The notes below the pieces were generated by a model. That model had not been told where the DNA came from. It saw only the letters and a program-made list of their open reading frames with translations, and made no database searches. This document shows, in pieces, positions 12,844 to 20,256 of a DNA stretch of 20,706 nt. Origin of the DNA: a virus; IMG/VR virus record IMGVR_UViG_3300032516_000240, positions 1 to 20,706 of that record, one strand, 5' to 3'. Each line of letters begins with the position of its first letter. Positions within the stretch are counted from its first letter, which is position 1. The translations under genes were made by a program, and so were the position numbers.

Positions 12844-14387
12844 TGGCTACGAACGTCAGCAAAATCGACAGCAATGTGACAGGGCTGAGCTTTGCCGAGG
12901 AAAGCAGCTTCAAGACTCTCCCGGGTACGCCTGTGTGGTATCCGCTAGAGCCCAACAGCTATGCGGACTTTGGGGGTGAGGTGACCACCGTGGCGCGCAG
13001 TCCGATCAGCGCCAGTCGCCAGCGCAAAAAGGGTGTGGCTACAGACCTGGACGCCAGTGGTGGGTTCAACACCGACCTGACCCAGACCAACCTTCAGCGT
13101 CTGCTCCAGGGCTTCTTCTTTGCATCCTTGCGCATCAAGGACGAATACGGAGACGGCTCCGGAGTAATCACCGCTGCCACTACCGGCCCCAACACCTATA
13201 CCGGTACGGCCATTGGCACCGGCGTGGCTGTGGGGGCGTTGATTTTCGGATCTGGCTTCACCAACAGTGGTAATAATGGCCTGAAGCTGGTTACCACCGC
13301 AGCCACGGGTGTGTTGACCGTATCCGAGACCCTAACGGCTGAGGCTTCTCCCCCGGTAGCGGCCAAGCTGGTCACGGTAGGTGTCCAGGCCGGGGCGGGG
13401 GATCTGGACGTGGTGACCACGGGTGCCTTCACCACCATCACTTCCACCACGCTGGACTTCACCACTCTGGGCCTGGTCCCGGGTGAGTGGATCTACATTG
13501 GCGGGGATTCCGCCGCGCTGGGCTTTGCCACTGCGGTGAACAACGGGTTCAAGCGCATTCGGTCCATCGCCGCCCATGCCCTGGTTCTGGACAAGTCTGC
13601 CTCCGCCATGCAGGCTGAATCCAGCACCACGGAGACGGTCCAGATGTTCTTTGGCCGGGTGCTGAAAAACGAGACCGGCACCAGCATCGTGCGCCGCACC
13701 TACAACCTGGAGCGCACGCTGGGAGTGAATGACACGACGGATCCGACCGGGGTGCAGTCTGAGTACCTGACTGGTGCCGTACCGAATGAGTTCACCCTCA
13801 ATGTGCCTACGGCGGAGAAGATGACCTGTGACCTCACCTTTGTCGCCGGGGACAATGAGCAGCGCACCGGGGCCACCGACGTCAAGACCGGCACCAGGGT
13901 GGCGCAGGTCGAAGCCGACGCCTTCAATACCAGCAGCGACTTCAATCGCATCAAGATGGCGATTGTGGACGTTGCCGCGGAGGCCCCCACGGCCCTGTTC
14001 GCCTTCCTGACGGAGTTGAAGTTGACTGTCACGAACAACATCTCGCCCAACAAGGCTGTCGGTACGTTCGGGGCGTTCGACTGCTCCGCCGGCAACTTTG
14101 AGGTCAGTGGTGAGGTGACCGCGTACTTCGCGGGCACGGAAGCTGTGGCGGCGGTACGCAACTGTTCCGACATCACGATGGACTTCATCATGGCCCGGGC
14201 CAACACCGGTATCGCCGTGGATCTGCCGCTGCTCACCCTGGGTGATGGTCGGCCCAACGTGGAGAAGGACGCCCCCATCACGCTGCCGCTGAAGCTGGAG
14301 GCGGGAACGGGGGCCAAGGTTCTCAGCACCATGGACCACACGCTGCTCATGGTGTTCTGGGACTATCTGCCGACGGCGGCGATGTAA
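12843..14387 (+). CDS. Major tail tube protein with two extra beta modules
   Basis: A 514-residue protein expected to polymerise into the tail tube. The opening FAEESSFKTLPGTPVWYPLE, then GGEVTTVARSPISASRQRKK, is the signature of phage tail tube proteins of the Phage_tail_tube_2 type. The C-terminal half (about 300-514) completes the tube fold. Between them lie two related beta modules: residues about 105-170, with GFTNSGNNGLKLVTTAATGV, and about 185-270, with GFATAVNNGFKRIRSIAAHA. They make the protein longer than simple tube proteins and probably project outward. Codons are strongly biased, as in the capsid gene, in line with high expression. A GAGGTGA site precedes the start. Confidence 0.85.
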   Translation: MATNVSKIDSNVTGLSFAEESSFKTLPGTPVWYPLEPNSYADFGGEVTTVARSPISASRQRKKGVATDLDASGGFNTDLTQTNLQRLLQGFFFASLRIKDEYGDGSGVITAATTGPNTYTGTAIGTGVAVGALIFGSGFTNSGNNGLKLVTTAATGVLTVSETLTAEASPPVAAKLVTVGVQAGAGDLDVVTTGAFTTITSTTLDFTTLGLVPGEWIYIGGDSAALGFATAVNNGFKRIRSIAAHALVLDKSASAMQAESSTTETVQMFFGRVLKNETGTSIVRRTYNLERTLGVNDTTDPTGVQSEYLTGAVPNEFTLNVPTAEKMTCDLTFVAGDNEQRTGATDVKTGTRVAQVEADAFNTSSDFNRIKMAIVDVAAEAPTALFAFLTELKLTVTNNISPNKAVGTFGAFDCSAGNFEVSGEVTAYFAGTEAVAAVRNCSDITMDFIMARANTGIAVDLPLLTLGDGRPNVEKDAPITLPLKLEAGTGAKVLSTMDHTLLMVFWDYLPTAAM

Positions 14388-14404
14388 CACCGGAGGTCCA
14401 CAAA

Positions 14405-14836
14405 ATGTCGCTGTATGCTGATTTCAAGTCCGATGACAAGTCAGAGCAGGAGGGGGTTGTGCTGAATTACGGTGATTTTCGCATCACCGTAGCCCGGGCG
14501 GGAGGAGCCAACAAGCAGTACCTGAAGCTGTTGGAGACCAAGGCCCGCCCCTTTCAGCGGGCGATCCAGGCCGGGGCGTTTGGCAACGATCGCTCCATGG
14601 CCCTGCTCCAGGAAGTGTATGCTGAAACCGTCGTCCGTAACTGGGAAACCCGGGTGGGCGACGAGTGGAAGGCAGGCATTGAAAGTCCTGATGGTAGTCT
14701 GCTCCCGGTGACCAAGGAAAATCTCCTGGTCACCTTCATCAATCTGCCCGACCTGTTCGCGGATCTGGTTGAGAGCGCGGGCAAGGGCACATTGTTTCGT
14801 GCAGCTCTGCGTGAGGAGGCCGCAAAAAACTCGTAG
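14405..14836 (+). CDS. Tail assembly chaperone, short product (lambda gpG-like)
   Basis: A 143-residue product of the zero frame, start preceded by CGGAGG. Lambda-type tail chaperones coat the tape measure protein during tail assembly and are not in the virion. The sequence (LNYGDFRITVARAGGANKQY, then KLLETKARPFQRAI and LLQEVYAETVVRNW) fits this family, as does the location between tube and tape measure genes. The last codons GCA AAA AAC TCG TAG carry the slippery heptamer A AAA AAC. Ribosomes that slip back one base continue into the 125-codon extension that ends at 15207. So this gene should make two proteins with a shared N-terminal part. Confidence 0.85.
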   Translation: MSLYADFKSDDKSEQEGVVLNYGDFRITVARAGGANKQYLKLLETKARPFQRAIQAGAFGNDRSMALLQEVYAETVVRNWETRVGDEWKAGIESPDGSLLPVTKENLLVTFINLPDLFADLVESAGKGTLFRAALREEAAKNS

Positions 14837-14883
14837 AGTGCCTGCTTTACGATCTGGAGCAGGCACCCGGTGAGCAGCAGATC
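14824..14883 (+). promoter_or_regulatory. Programmed -1 ribosomal frameshift signal
   Basis: The heptamer A AAA AAC at 14824-14830 is in the zero-frame register required for tandem slippage (GCA AAA AAC). After a 7-base spacer, GTGCCTGC (14838-14845) pairs perfectly with GCAGGCAC (14859-14866). Part of the 13-base loop, GATCT (14851-14855), can pair with AGATC (14879-14883) to make an H-type pseudoknot. The zero-frame stop at 14834-14836 lies right after the slip site, and the -1 frame is open from before the slip site to 15207. Confidence 0.85.
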
Positions 14884-15207
14884 ATTCGGCAGTGCATGAG
14901 GGAGCGGTTGCCCCTACCGGATAGGATAGCCAATGCCCCGCAGATGTACCTTGGGCTTGAGCTGTACTACGATGCCTTCTGGGAGTTGGGCAGTTGTCGC
15001 GCCCTGGGCTGGTCCGTGGGGCCAATACCCTGGGTTGCGATCAATGATTACGCAGTTGCCTTTGACCTTGATGAGGAACAGCGCGAGACCTTATCCTATA
15101 TGGTGAGGGTGTTGGACCAGGCCTATCTAGGCTATCACGCCCCTAAGCCAGCAGGGAAGAAAAAGTGGCAACCTCGCGCAACTTCAAACAGTTCCACCAG
15201 CGCATAG
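14830..15207 (+). CDS. Frameshift extension of tail chaperone (lambda gpGT-like)
   Basis: The -1 frame contributes 125 codons after slippage at 14824-14830, giving a fusion of about 267 residues with the 142 residues upstream. The extension starts LVECLLYDLEQAPGEQQIIR and contains QMYLGLELYYDAFWELGSCR and IPWVAINDYAVAFDLDEEQR. The ATG at 14896 has no ribosome site, so independent translation is unlikely. In the lambda model the longer product bridges the tape measure protein and tube subunits. The end overlaps the next gene by 43 bases and is basic and serine-rich (KPAGKKKWQPRATSNSSTSA). Confidence 0.8.
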   Translation, partial: LVECLLYDLEQAPGEQQIIRQCMRERLPLPDRIANAPQMYLGLELYYDAFWELGSCRALGWSVGPIPWVAINDYAVAFDLDEEQRETLSYMVRVLDQAYLGYHAPKPAGKKKWQPRATSNSSTSA

Positions 15208-15584
15208 TCCTGACCGCCAAGGTTGTGGGCGTGGGTGCCACCAAGATAGTTCGTAAGGCTGCTGTGGCCATGGACACCACTGCAGCTATGACCACCCCGG
15301 TAGATACCGGCAGGGCCTGGGGAAATTGGCGCACGTCCATTGGATCCCCGCTTCTGGGGGAAACCGGGGCGCTAGGGCCGACGGCTGGTCCGGAGGCCGT
15401 TCTCGCTGGTGCTGCGGTCATAGCTACTTGGAAGCCGGGCATGGGAGCCATTTACGTGGCCAACAGTGTTCCGTACATCAAGGTGCTGGATGAGGGTCAT
15501 TCCGGGCAGGCTCCCCAAGGCATGACCCGGTTTGCCATCGCAGCGGCCAAACGTGAATTGAGGAAGGGCGGGTTGCTGAGATGA
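15165..15584 (+). CDS. HK97 gp10-like minor tail / neck protein
   Basis: A 139-residue protein with GTG start (AGGGA at 15153-15157 upstream; no earlier ATG fits). It overlaps the chaperone extension by 43 bases in another frame. The segment AAMTTPVDTGRAWGNWRTSI (40-59) is the classic T-P-V-D-T-G-R-A motif of the HK97 gp10 family. NSVPYIKVLDEGHSGQAPQG (99-118) is the second conserved block of the family, with the Y-x-x-x-L-x-x-G pattern. The C terminus is basic. Such proteins take part in head-tail joining or tail completion. Here the gene lies between chaperones and tape measure instead of with the other connectors. Confidence 0.8.
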   Translation: MATSRNFKQFHQRIVLTAKVVGVGATKIVRKAAVAMDTTAAMTTPVDTGRAWGNWRTSIGSPLLGETGALGPTAGPEAVLAGAAVIATWKPGMGAIYVANSVPYIKVLDEGHSGQAPQGMTRFAIAAAKRELRKGGLLR

Positions 15585-18019
15585 GCATCGAGAGCCTTGT
15601 CCTCTCCATCACCGAAAAGGGCGCTGTTCAGGTCAAGCGCAACATTGAGGGAATAGGCACCGGTGCGCTCAAGGCTTCCGGAGCCATGGCCCTGCTCAAA
15701 AACAGTATGAGTGCGCTTATGACCGGCGCGGTCGCGGTGGGCATTGTCCAGATGGTGGACAAGTACACCATCATGCAGAACCGATTGAAGCTGGTCACCC
15801 GTGGTTCTGAGGAATTGGGGGCGGTGACTGATCGACTTTTCAAGATCAGTGAAAACACCCGCAGTTCCTTCACCGCCACCGGTGAAATGTATGCTCGTAT
15901 GGCGCTGGCCTCGCGCGAATTGGGCAAAACACAGAACGAGCTTCTCCAGTTCACGGAGTCGCTCAACCAAGCCATCATTCTTAGCGGGGCCAGTGCCCAG
16001 GAAAGCCAGGCTGGTATGATCCAGCTGTCGCAGGGCTTGGCGTCGGGTGCGTTGCGCGGTGATGAGTTGCGCTCTGTGATGGAACAGCTGCCGATGGTGG
16101 CTGACGTGGTTGCCAAGTCCTTGGGTGTCAGTCGTGGCGAGTTCCGTAAGATGGGCATTGAGGGCAAAATCTCAGCCAAAATTGTGCTGGACGCTTTTAC
16201 CAAGGCCCGGGTTGAGTTGGCGGAGAAGTTTGCCAAGACCGTGCCCACCGTGGGGCAGGCCCTGACGGTGTTGAAAAGTAACCTGACCAAATTGTTTGGT
16301 GAGGCAGCCACGGCCAGTGGCACCTCACAGGCTTTGTCCGGATTCATTATCTCAATTGCCAAGGCTCTGCCTAAACTGATAGAGGGAGTGACGGTGCTGG
16401 GGGATACTGTGGCACTGACATTCAAGGCCATAGGTACCATCTTCAAAAAGACCAACGCCGACTTGCAGTCCATGGGCACGGATTGGGCAGGAGTGTTCAG
16501 TGCCATCATTTTGGGACTGCTTTCTCTACTCCGGGCAGTGGTAACTGTAGTGGATAAAATACTCGGCACCTTTGCCGGCCTAGTTGGTGCAATACAGGCT
16601 GCCGCCCTTGTGATAGTGGAGACTTTTGAGCGTATGGGTAAAAAGGATTTTGTTGGTGCTGCGGAGACGATGAAGCAGGGCGGGGGCCTGATGAAGCAGG
16701 CCTTTTTGGATGGCTGGAAAGCAGATGTCGGCACCAAGGTGGTTGATGAGGTGATTGGTGGGGTAATGGACTTGGCAGCCATGCGTGCTGGTAAGCCTAA
16801 GAAACCGGTCAATTTGGATGTGGGTATTGCTGGTGGATCTGATCAGCCCTTTGGTTCTTTAGCCCGGGGTGGTAGGGGCGACAAGGATAAATGGGGGCCG
16901 TATATCCAGGGTCTGCGGGACGAGTACACCATTCTCTCAGACATCAACACGGAACGTGAAATCACTTCTGAGCTACTGAAGGCGCAGGCTTCTTTAGGAA
17001 ATCAGTGGAGCCAAGCCCGAGAAGCTGAGGCAGAGGCTCAACTGCTTCTTAACCGCTCCAAAAGGGAAGAAGTGACCCTATACGATCAACTTACTTCTGC
17101 TCAACGAGAGTTTGACCAGGGCTTTGCTACTCTGGAACGTATTAAGCCAACAATTGAGTTGGCTCAGTACAATCAGGAACTGTTGCGCCTCAAGGAAAAC
17201 TTGGCCAATGCGCAGCCTGAGTTTGTGAAGATGATGAAAAGTCTGGAGGACCAAGCCAAGGTGCTAGGTATGTCTCCCTTGGAGGGGGCCATTGAAACTA
17301 GCCTTCAGGCTGCTCGCCCCAAAATGACTGATGAGGAACTGGTAAAGTTTGAAGCTCAATTGCGTACCAACCAGGGCAAAGAGGAAGAAATCAGGTTGAC
17401 GGAGCAGTTGAGTGGACCCATGCGTCAGTACAATTTGGATATGGCAGATGCTGAGGCGGCGCGTAAGTTGGGGATCATCTCTCAGGAGGAGTTCAACCAG
17501 AAGAAAAGGCAGTACACTCAGGTGCTGATGGACGGCATAGGTGAAATCTATATGGAAGCAGAAGCCTACAAGGTGTTGTGGGACAATGCTTCTGCTGCCT
17601 TGGACAGCTTCATTGAGACAGGCATTTTCAGTTTCCGGGAGTTTTCAGCTCAGATACTGCTGGAGTTGGAAAAGATCATTGCCAAAATGCTGCTCATGAG
17701 GGCGTTTAAGGCCATTGGCATTCCGCTGCCGGGCTTTGCCACGGGGGGCAGCTTCATGGTGGGTGGCCAGGGCGGCACGGACAGCCAGCTAGTGGCTTTC
17801 AAGGCTTCTCCCAAGGAGCGTGTGACTGTACAAACGCCCGGGCAGCAAATGGCAGGGCAGTCAGGCGCTAGCCCCCCGGCTCAGCGCCCCATCATCAAGA
17901 TCATCAATGTGAGCAACCCTGATGATGTCAAAGACGCCATGGGCAGTACTGAAGGCGAACAGGTGATCATGAACGTGATCCAACGCAATCGGGCCTCCGT
18001 CAGACAGGCAATATCATGA
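15581..18019 (+). CDS. Tail tape measure protein
   Basis: An 812-residue protein that sets tail length and is released with the DNA on infection. Residues about 62-255 match the tape measure domain of siphophages (TDRLFKISENTRSSFTATGE, GASAQESQAGMIQLSQGLAS, ALRGDELRSVMEQLPMVADV). A hydrophobic stretch (about 306-346, ILGLLSLLRAVVTVVDKIL and AAALVIVETF) could insert in the host membrane. A long helical, charged middle (about 430-640) gives the rod. The C-terminal part (FREFSAQILLELEKIIAKML) resembles lambda-type tape measure ends. At about 0.15 nm per residue, the established scaling, the tail would be near 120 nm. The start overlaps the previous stop (ATGA) and the end overlaps the next start. 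Confidence 0.92.
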   Translation: MSIESLVLSITEKGAVQVKRNIEGIGTGALKASGAMALLKNSMSALMTGAVAVGIVQMVDKYTIMQNRLKLVTRGSEELGAVTDRLFKISENTRSSFTATGEMYARMALASRELGKTQNELLQFTESLNQAIILSGASAQESQAGMIQLSQGLASGALRGDELRSVMEQLPMVADVVAKSLGVSRGEFRKMGIEGKISAKIVLDAFTKARVELAEKFAKTVPTVGQALTVLKSNLTKLFGEAATASGTSQALSGFIISIAKALPKLIEGVTVLGDTVALTFKAIGTIFKKTNADLQSMGTDWAGVFSAIILGLLSLLRAVVTVVDKILGTFAGLVGAIQAAALVIVETFERMGKKDFVGAAETMKQGGGLMKQAFLDGWKADVGTKVVDEVIGGVMDLAAMRAGKPKKPVNLDVGIAGGSDQPFGSLARGGRGDKDKWGPYIQGLRDEYTILSDINTEREITSELLKAQASLGNQWSQAREAEAEAQLLLNRSKREEVTLYDQLTSAQREFDQGFATLERIKPTIELAQYNQELLRLKENLANAQPEFVKMMKSLEDQAKVLGMSPLEGAIETSLQAARPKMTDEELVKFEAQLRTNQGKEEEIRLTEQLSGPMRQYNLDMADAEAARKLGIISQEEFNQKKRQYTQVLMDGIGEIYMEAEAYKVLWDNASAALDSFIETGIFSFREFSAQILLELEKIIAKMLLMRAFKAIGIPLPGFATGGSFMVGGQGGTDSQLVAFKASPKERVTVQTPGQQMAGQSGASPPAQRPIIKIINVSNPDDVKDAMGSTEGEQVIMNVIQRNRASVRQAIS

Positions 18020-19260
18020 GCTGGATCAAAGGCACAGCCACAAGCTACATCGACCTGTCCAACAAGTTGGTCGCGGCGGCCACGGGGCAAAGCCTGCAGA
18101 CCGTGGACAGTATTGCAGACGGCGGCACGGGCTACTCGATTGGGGACATCTTGACGTTGGTCGGGGGCACAGGAACCGTGGCTGCACAGGTGGAAGTGTT
18201 GACCGTGGCAGCCGGTGTGGTCGCCACCACGCGCCGCGTCAACGACGGGGTATACACGGTACCACCCACGGACCCGGTGGCCACCACGGGCGGCGCAGGC
18301 ACATGCACGCTCAATTGCACGTTCGCGTCCAACGGCTGGACCGCGCTGCTTAATGCTGTGCGCACGGGGTCAGACCGAGACGTCATTCTCCAAGGCTCTG
18401 GAGGAGGTACGGACGAAATTTTCATCGGCTGGCGCACGTTCTTCAGTGCTGGTGTTGGCTATTACAATTGGGAATTGCATGGGTTCCAGGGCTACAGCGC
18501 GAGTTTGCCCTACGTGGAGCAGCCCGGCATGTCGCCTGGACTATATGACGGTGCTGATCCTTCTGGATCGTACTTGGTGTCCTCCAACGCCTCCCAGAAC
18601 TACTGGTTCTCCATCACCCCCTATCGGATCATCGGGGTGATCCAGGTTGGGTCATCGTATCTACCGTTCTACCTTGGCTTCGGCAATCGGTTTGCCACCA
18701 GCGGTGAGTACCCATACCCGCTGATGGTTGCGGGTTGCACGTCGCTGTTCAGCGCGATAATCTCTACAGGCATGTCAGCTCTGACTGACCCGTCTCGCAG
18801 CACGTCAGCCTCAGTGAGAGGGCCAACGCAGGTGCTATGGGTTGATGGGACTTGGTACGGGGTGGCCAATTCCTCTATCGCAGGGGCTACCCGTGTGGCG
18901 CTGACTGATCGTGTGGTCATTCCCACAGGCCTTACTGCTGGGGGTGATGACTGTGGCCTTGAAGATCGGTTCATGAGTTCTACGGGCGGATTTGTCGAGA
19001 TCATTTCGCGCGTAACTGCAGCGGCAGCCAATCTATGGAATGATGGGGTGGGGTCCACTATCTTGTTGCTGCCTTGCATTGTGGTTTTCTACTCGCCCAG
19101 CCCCCAAGTGGTGATGGAGATAGACGATGTGCTTTGGCTGAGCACGTTTGACGGCCCGGCCAACCAGGACAGGGTTATCGACGGTGCCAACGTGTACCGG
19201 GTGTTTCAGAATTGTGCACGTATCGAAACGTGCTCATATCTCGCGATCAAAGAAGGCTGA
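18016..19260 (+). CDS. Tail-tip-region structural protein with beta insertion
   Basis: A 414-residue protein directly after the tape measure gene (ATGA overlap), a place for distal tail or tail-tip proteins. The N terminus (WIKGTATSYIDLSNKLVAAA) resembles that of the next gene product. Residues about 28-104 form a beta module (GGTGYSIGDILTLVGGTGT, then PPTDPVATTGGAGT) that is common as an insert in virion proteins. The main part follows, beginning NGWTALLNAVRTGSDRDVIL and GGTDEIFIGWRTFFSAGVGY, a pattern met in phage tail-associated proteins of unknown structure. It is aromatic- and glycine-rich, with no catalytic motif seen. The function is a guess from context. Confidence 0.7.
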   Translation: MSWIKGTATSYIDLSNKLVAAATGQSLQTVDSIADGGTGYSIGDILTLVGGTGTVAAQVEVLTVAAGVVATTRRVNDGVYTVPPTDPVATTGGAGTCTLNCTFASNGWTALLNAVRTGSDRDVILQGSGGGTDEIFIGWRTFFSAGVGYYNWELHGFQGYSASLPYVEQPGMSPGLYDGADPSGSYLVSSNASQNYWFSITPYRIIGVIQVGSSYLPFYLGFGNRFATSGEYPYPLMVAGCTSLFSAIISTGMSALTDPSRSTSASVRGPTQVLWVDGTWYGVANSSIAGATRVALTDRVVIPTGLTAGGDDCGLEDRFMSSTGGFVEIISRVTAAAANLWNDGVGSTILLLPCIVVFYSPSPQVVMEIDDVLWLSTFDGPANQDRVIDGANVYRVFQNCARIETCSYLAIKEG

Positions 19261-19263
19261 TCA

Positions 19264-20256
19264 ATGGCTTATGAAACTGGTTCAGCCACCAACCTTGGTG
19301 ACCTGGTAACCAAACTGGGGACGTTTCTCACCGGGTGTACTGCTGCGTGGACCCAAGACCAATTGCTCAATAGCAGCCCCAACTATTACGCTACCTTTCA
19401 CAAAGACGACTGCTTTGTGAGCTTCAGGTGGGCAGGGGTTGCTGCCAACTTAGCGGTGTTCCATCAACTGTCATATGTTTCTGGTACACCGGGCACGGCA
19501 GCCATGGGAGATTCCGGCAATGGGCTCACGGGGACTGGCGATGCCACCACAGCCCGTAGAGTCAGTTGCCTGACCACGGGAGCATACACGTATCACTTTT
19601 TCGCATCGGACGCAGCCCCCTACTATTGCCACGTTGTGCTAGAGATCGCCACGGGTAAGTACCGCCATTTTGGATTTGGAAAGCTGACCAAATTTGGCAC
19701 TTGGACGGGGGGAGAGTATTGCTACGGAGGAATTTGGAGTCAGTCGGTCAGTTATGCTGCCAATCCCACGTCCATCTATCATGCTTTGGGGCTGGATGGG
19801 CTGGCCACCACGATAGCAGACTGTGCAACAGTTCGCATTGTCGGCCTTACCGGCATGAGCATGGATGCTGACAGTCGGTGGGGTGTGGTAGCCACAGGTA
19901 CTCCGGGAACCGATCGATCAGGAGAACCTCGCTACCGGTTGTTCGGTGGCAGCCGATCCGGCTTCTGGGGCTGGGCCATGGGATGGATACCCGCCACTGC
20001 GCTCAATGCATACAAGCCATTGATCCCCATTCCGGTGATCTGGCGGGATACTGCCGCCACGCCGGACACTTGGTTGTGGCTAGGGGAGCAACCGGATACT
20101 GCCATCATCAACATGAAGCATATCAACGCTGGGGACGAGATCACCGTCGGCTCTGACACCTGGGCAGTGTTCCCCTGGGCCGTTAAGCAGTACGGAGTGG
20201 GTGCCACCACCGAGGAATCCAGAAACGCAGGCATTGCCTACAAGAAGATTGTATAA
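19264..20256 (+). CDS. Tail-associated structural protein, shared N-terminal motif
   Basis: A 330-residue protein, start preceded by AGAAGG. Its opening (AYETGSATNLGDLVTKLGTF, then LTGCTAAWTQDQL) matches the N-terminal pattern of the preceding gene product without the beta insert, so the two are probably related virion components. Aromatic and glycine residues are abundant (FVSFRWAG, GGEYCYGGIWSQSVSY, GGSRSGFWGWAMGW), as is common in tail-tip and receptor-contact proteins. Six cysteines are distributed along the chain. No enzymatic motif, membrane segment or signal peptide is seen. The stop overlaps the next start (TAATG). Confidence 0.7.
   Translation: MAYETGSATNLGDLVTKLGTFLTGCTAAWTQDQLLNSSPNYYATFHKDDCFVSFRWAGVAANLAVFHQLSYVSGTPGTAAMGDSGNGLTGTGDATTARRVSCLTTGAYTYHFFASDAAPYYCHVVLEIATGKYRHFGFGKLTKFGTWTGGEYCYGGIWSQSVSYAANPTSIYHALGLDGLATTIADCATVRIVGLTGMSMDADSRWGVVATGTPGTDRSGEPRYRLFGGSRSGFWGWAMGWIPATALNAYKPLIPIPVIWRDTAATPDTWLWLGEQPDTAIINMKHINAGDEITVGSDTWAVFPWAVKQYGVGATTEESRNAGIAYKKIV

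Noticed and set aside
13332-14390. 352-codon minus-strand frame opposite the tail tube gene
   Set aside because: Composition (Arg, Gly, His, Val rich) is that of an antisense shadow of a biased gene; no motif and no operon context.
14896-15207. Independent gene starting at ATG 14896
   Set aside because: No Shine-Dalgarno precedes it, and the frame is open back through the slip site, so expression by frameshifting explains it better.
15628-16812. 394-codon minus-strand frame opposite the tape measure gene
   Set aside because: Serine/threonine/proline-rich translation without motifs, fully inside a convincing tape measure gene.
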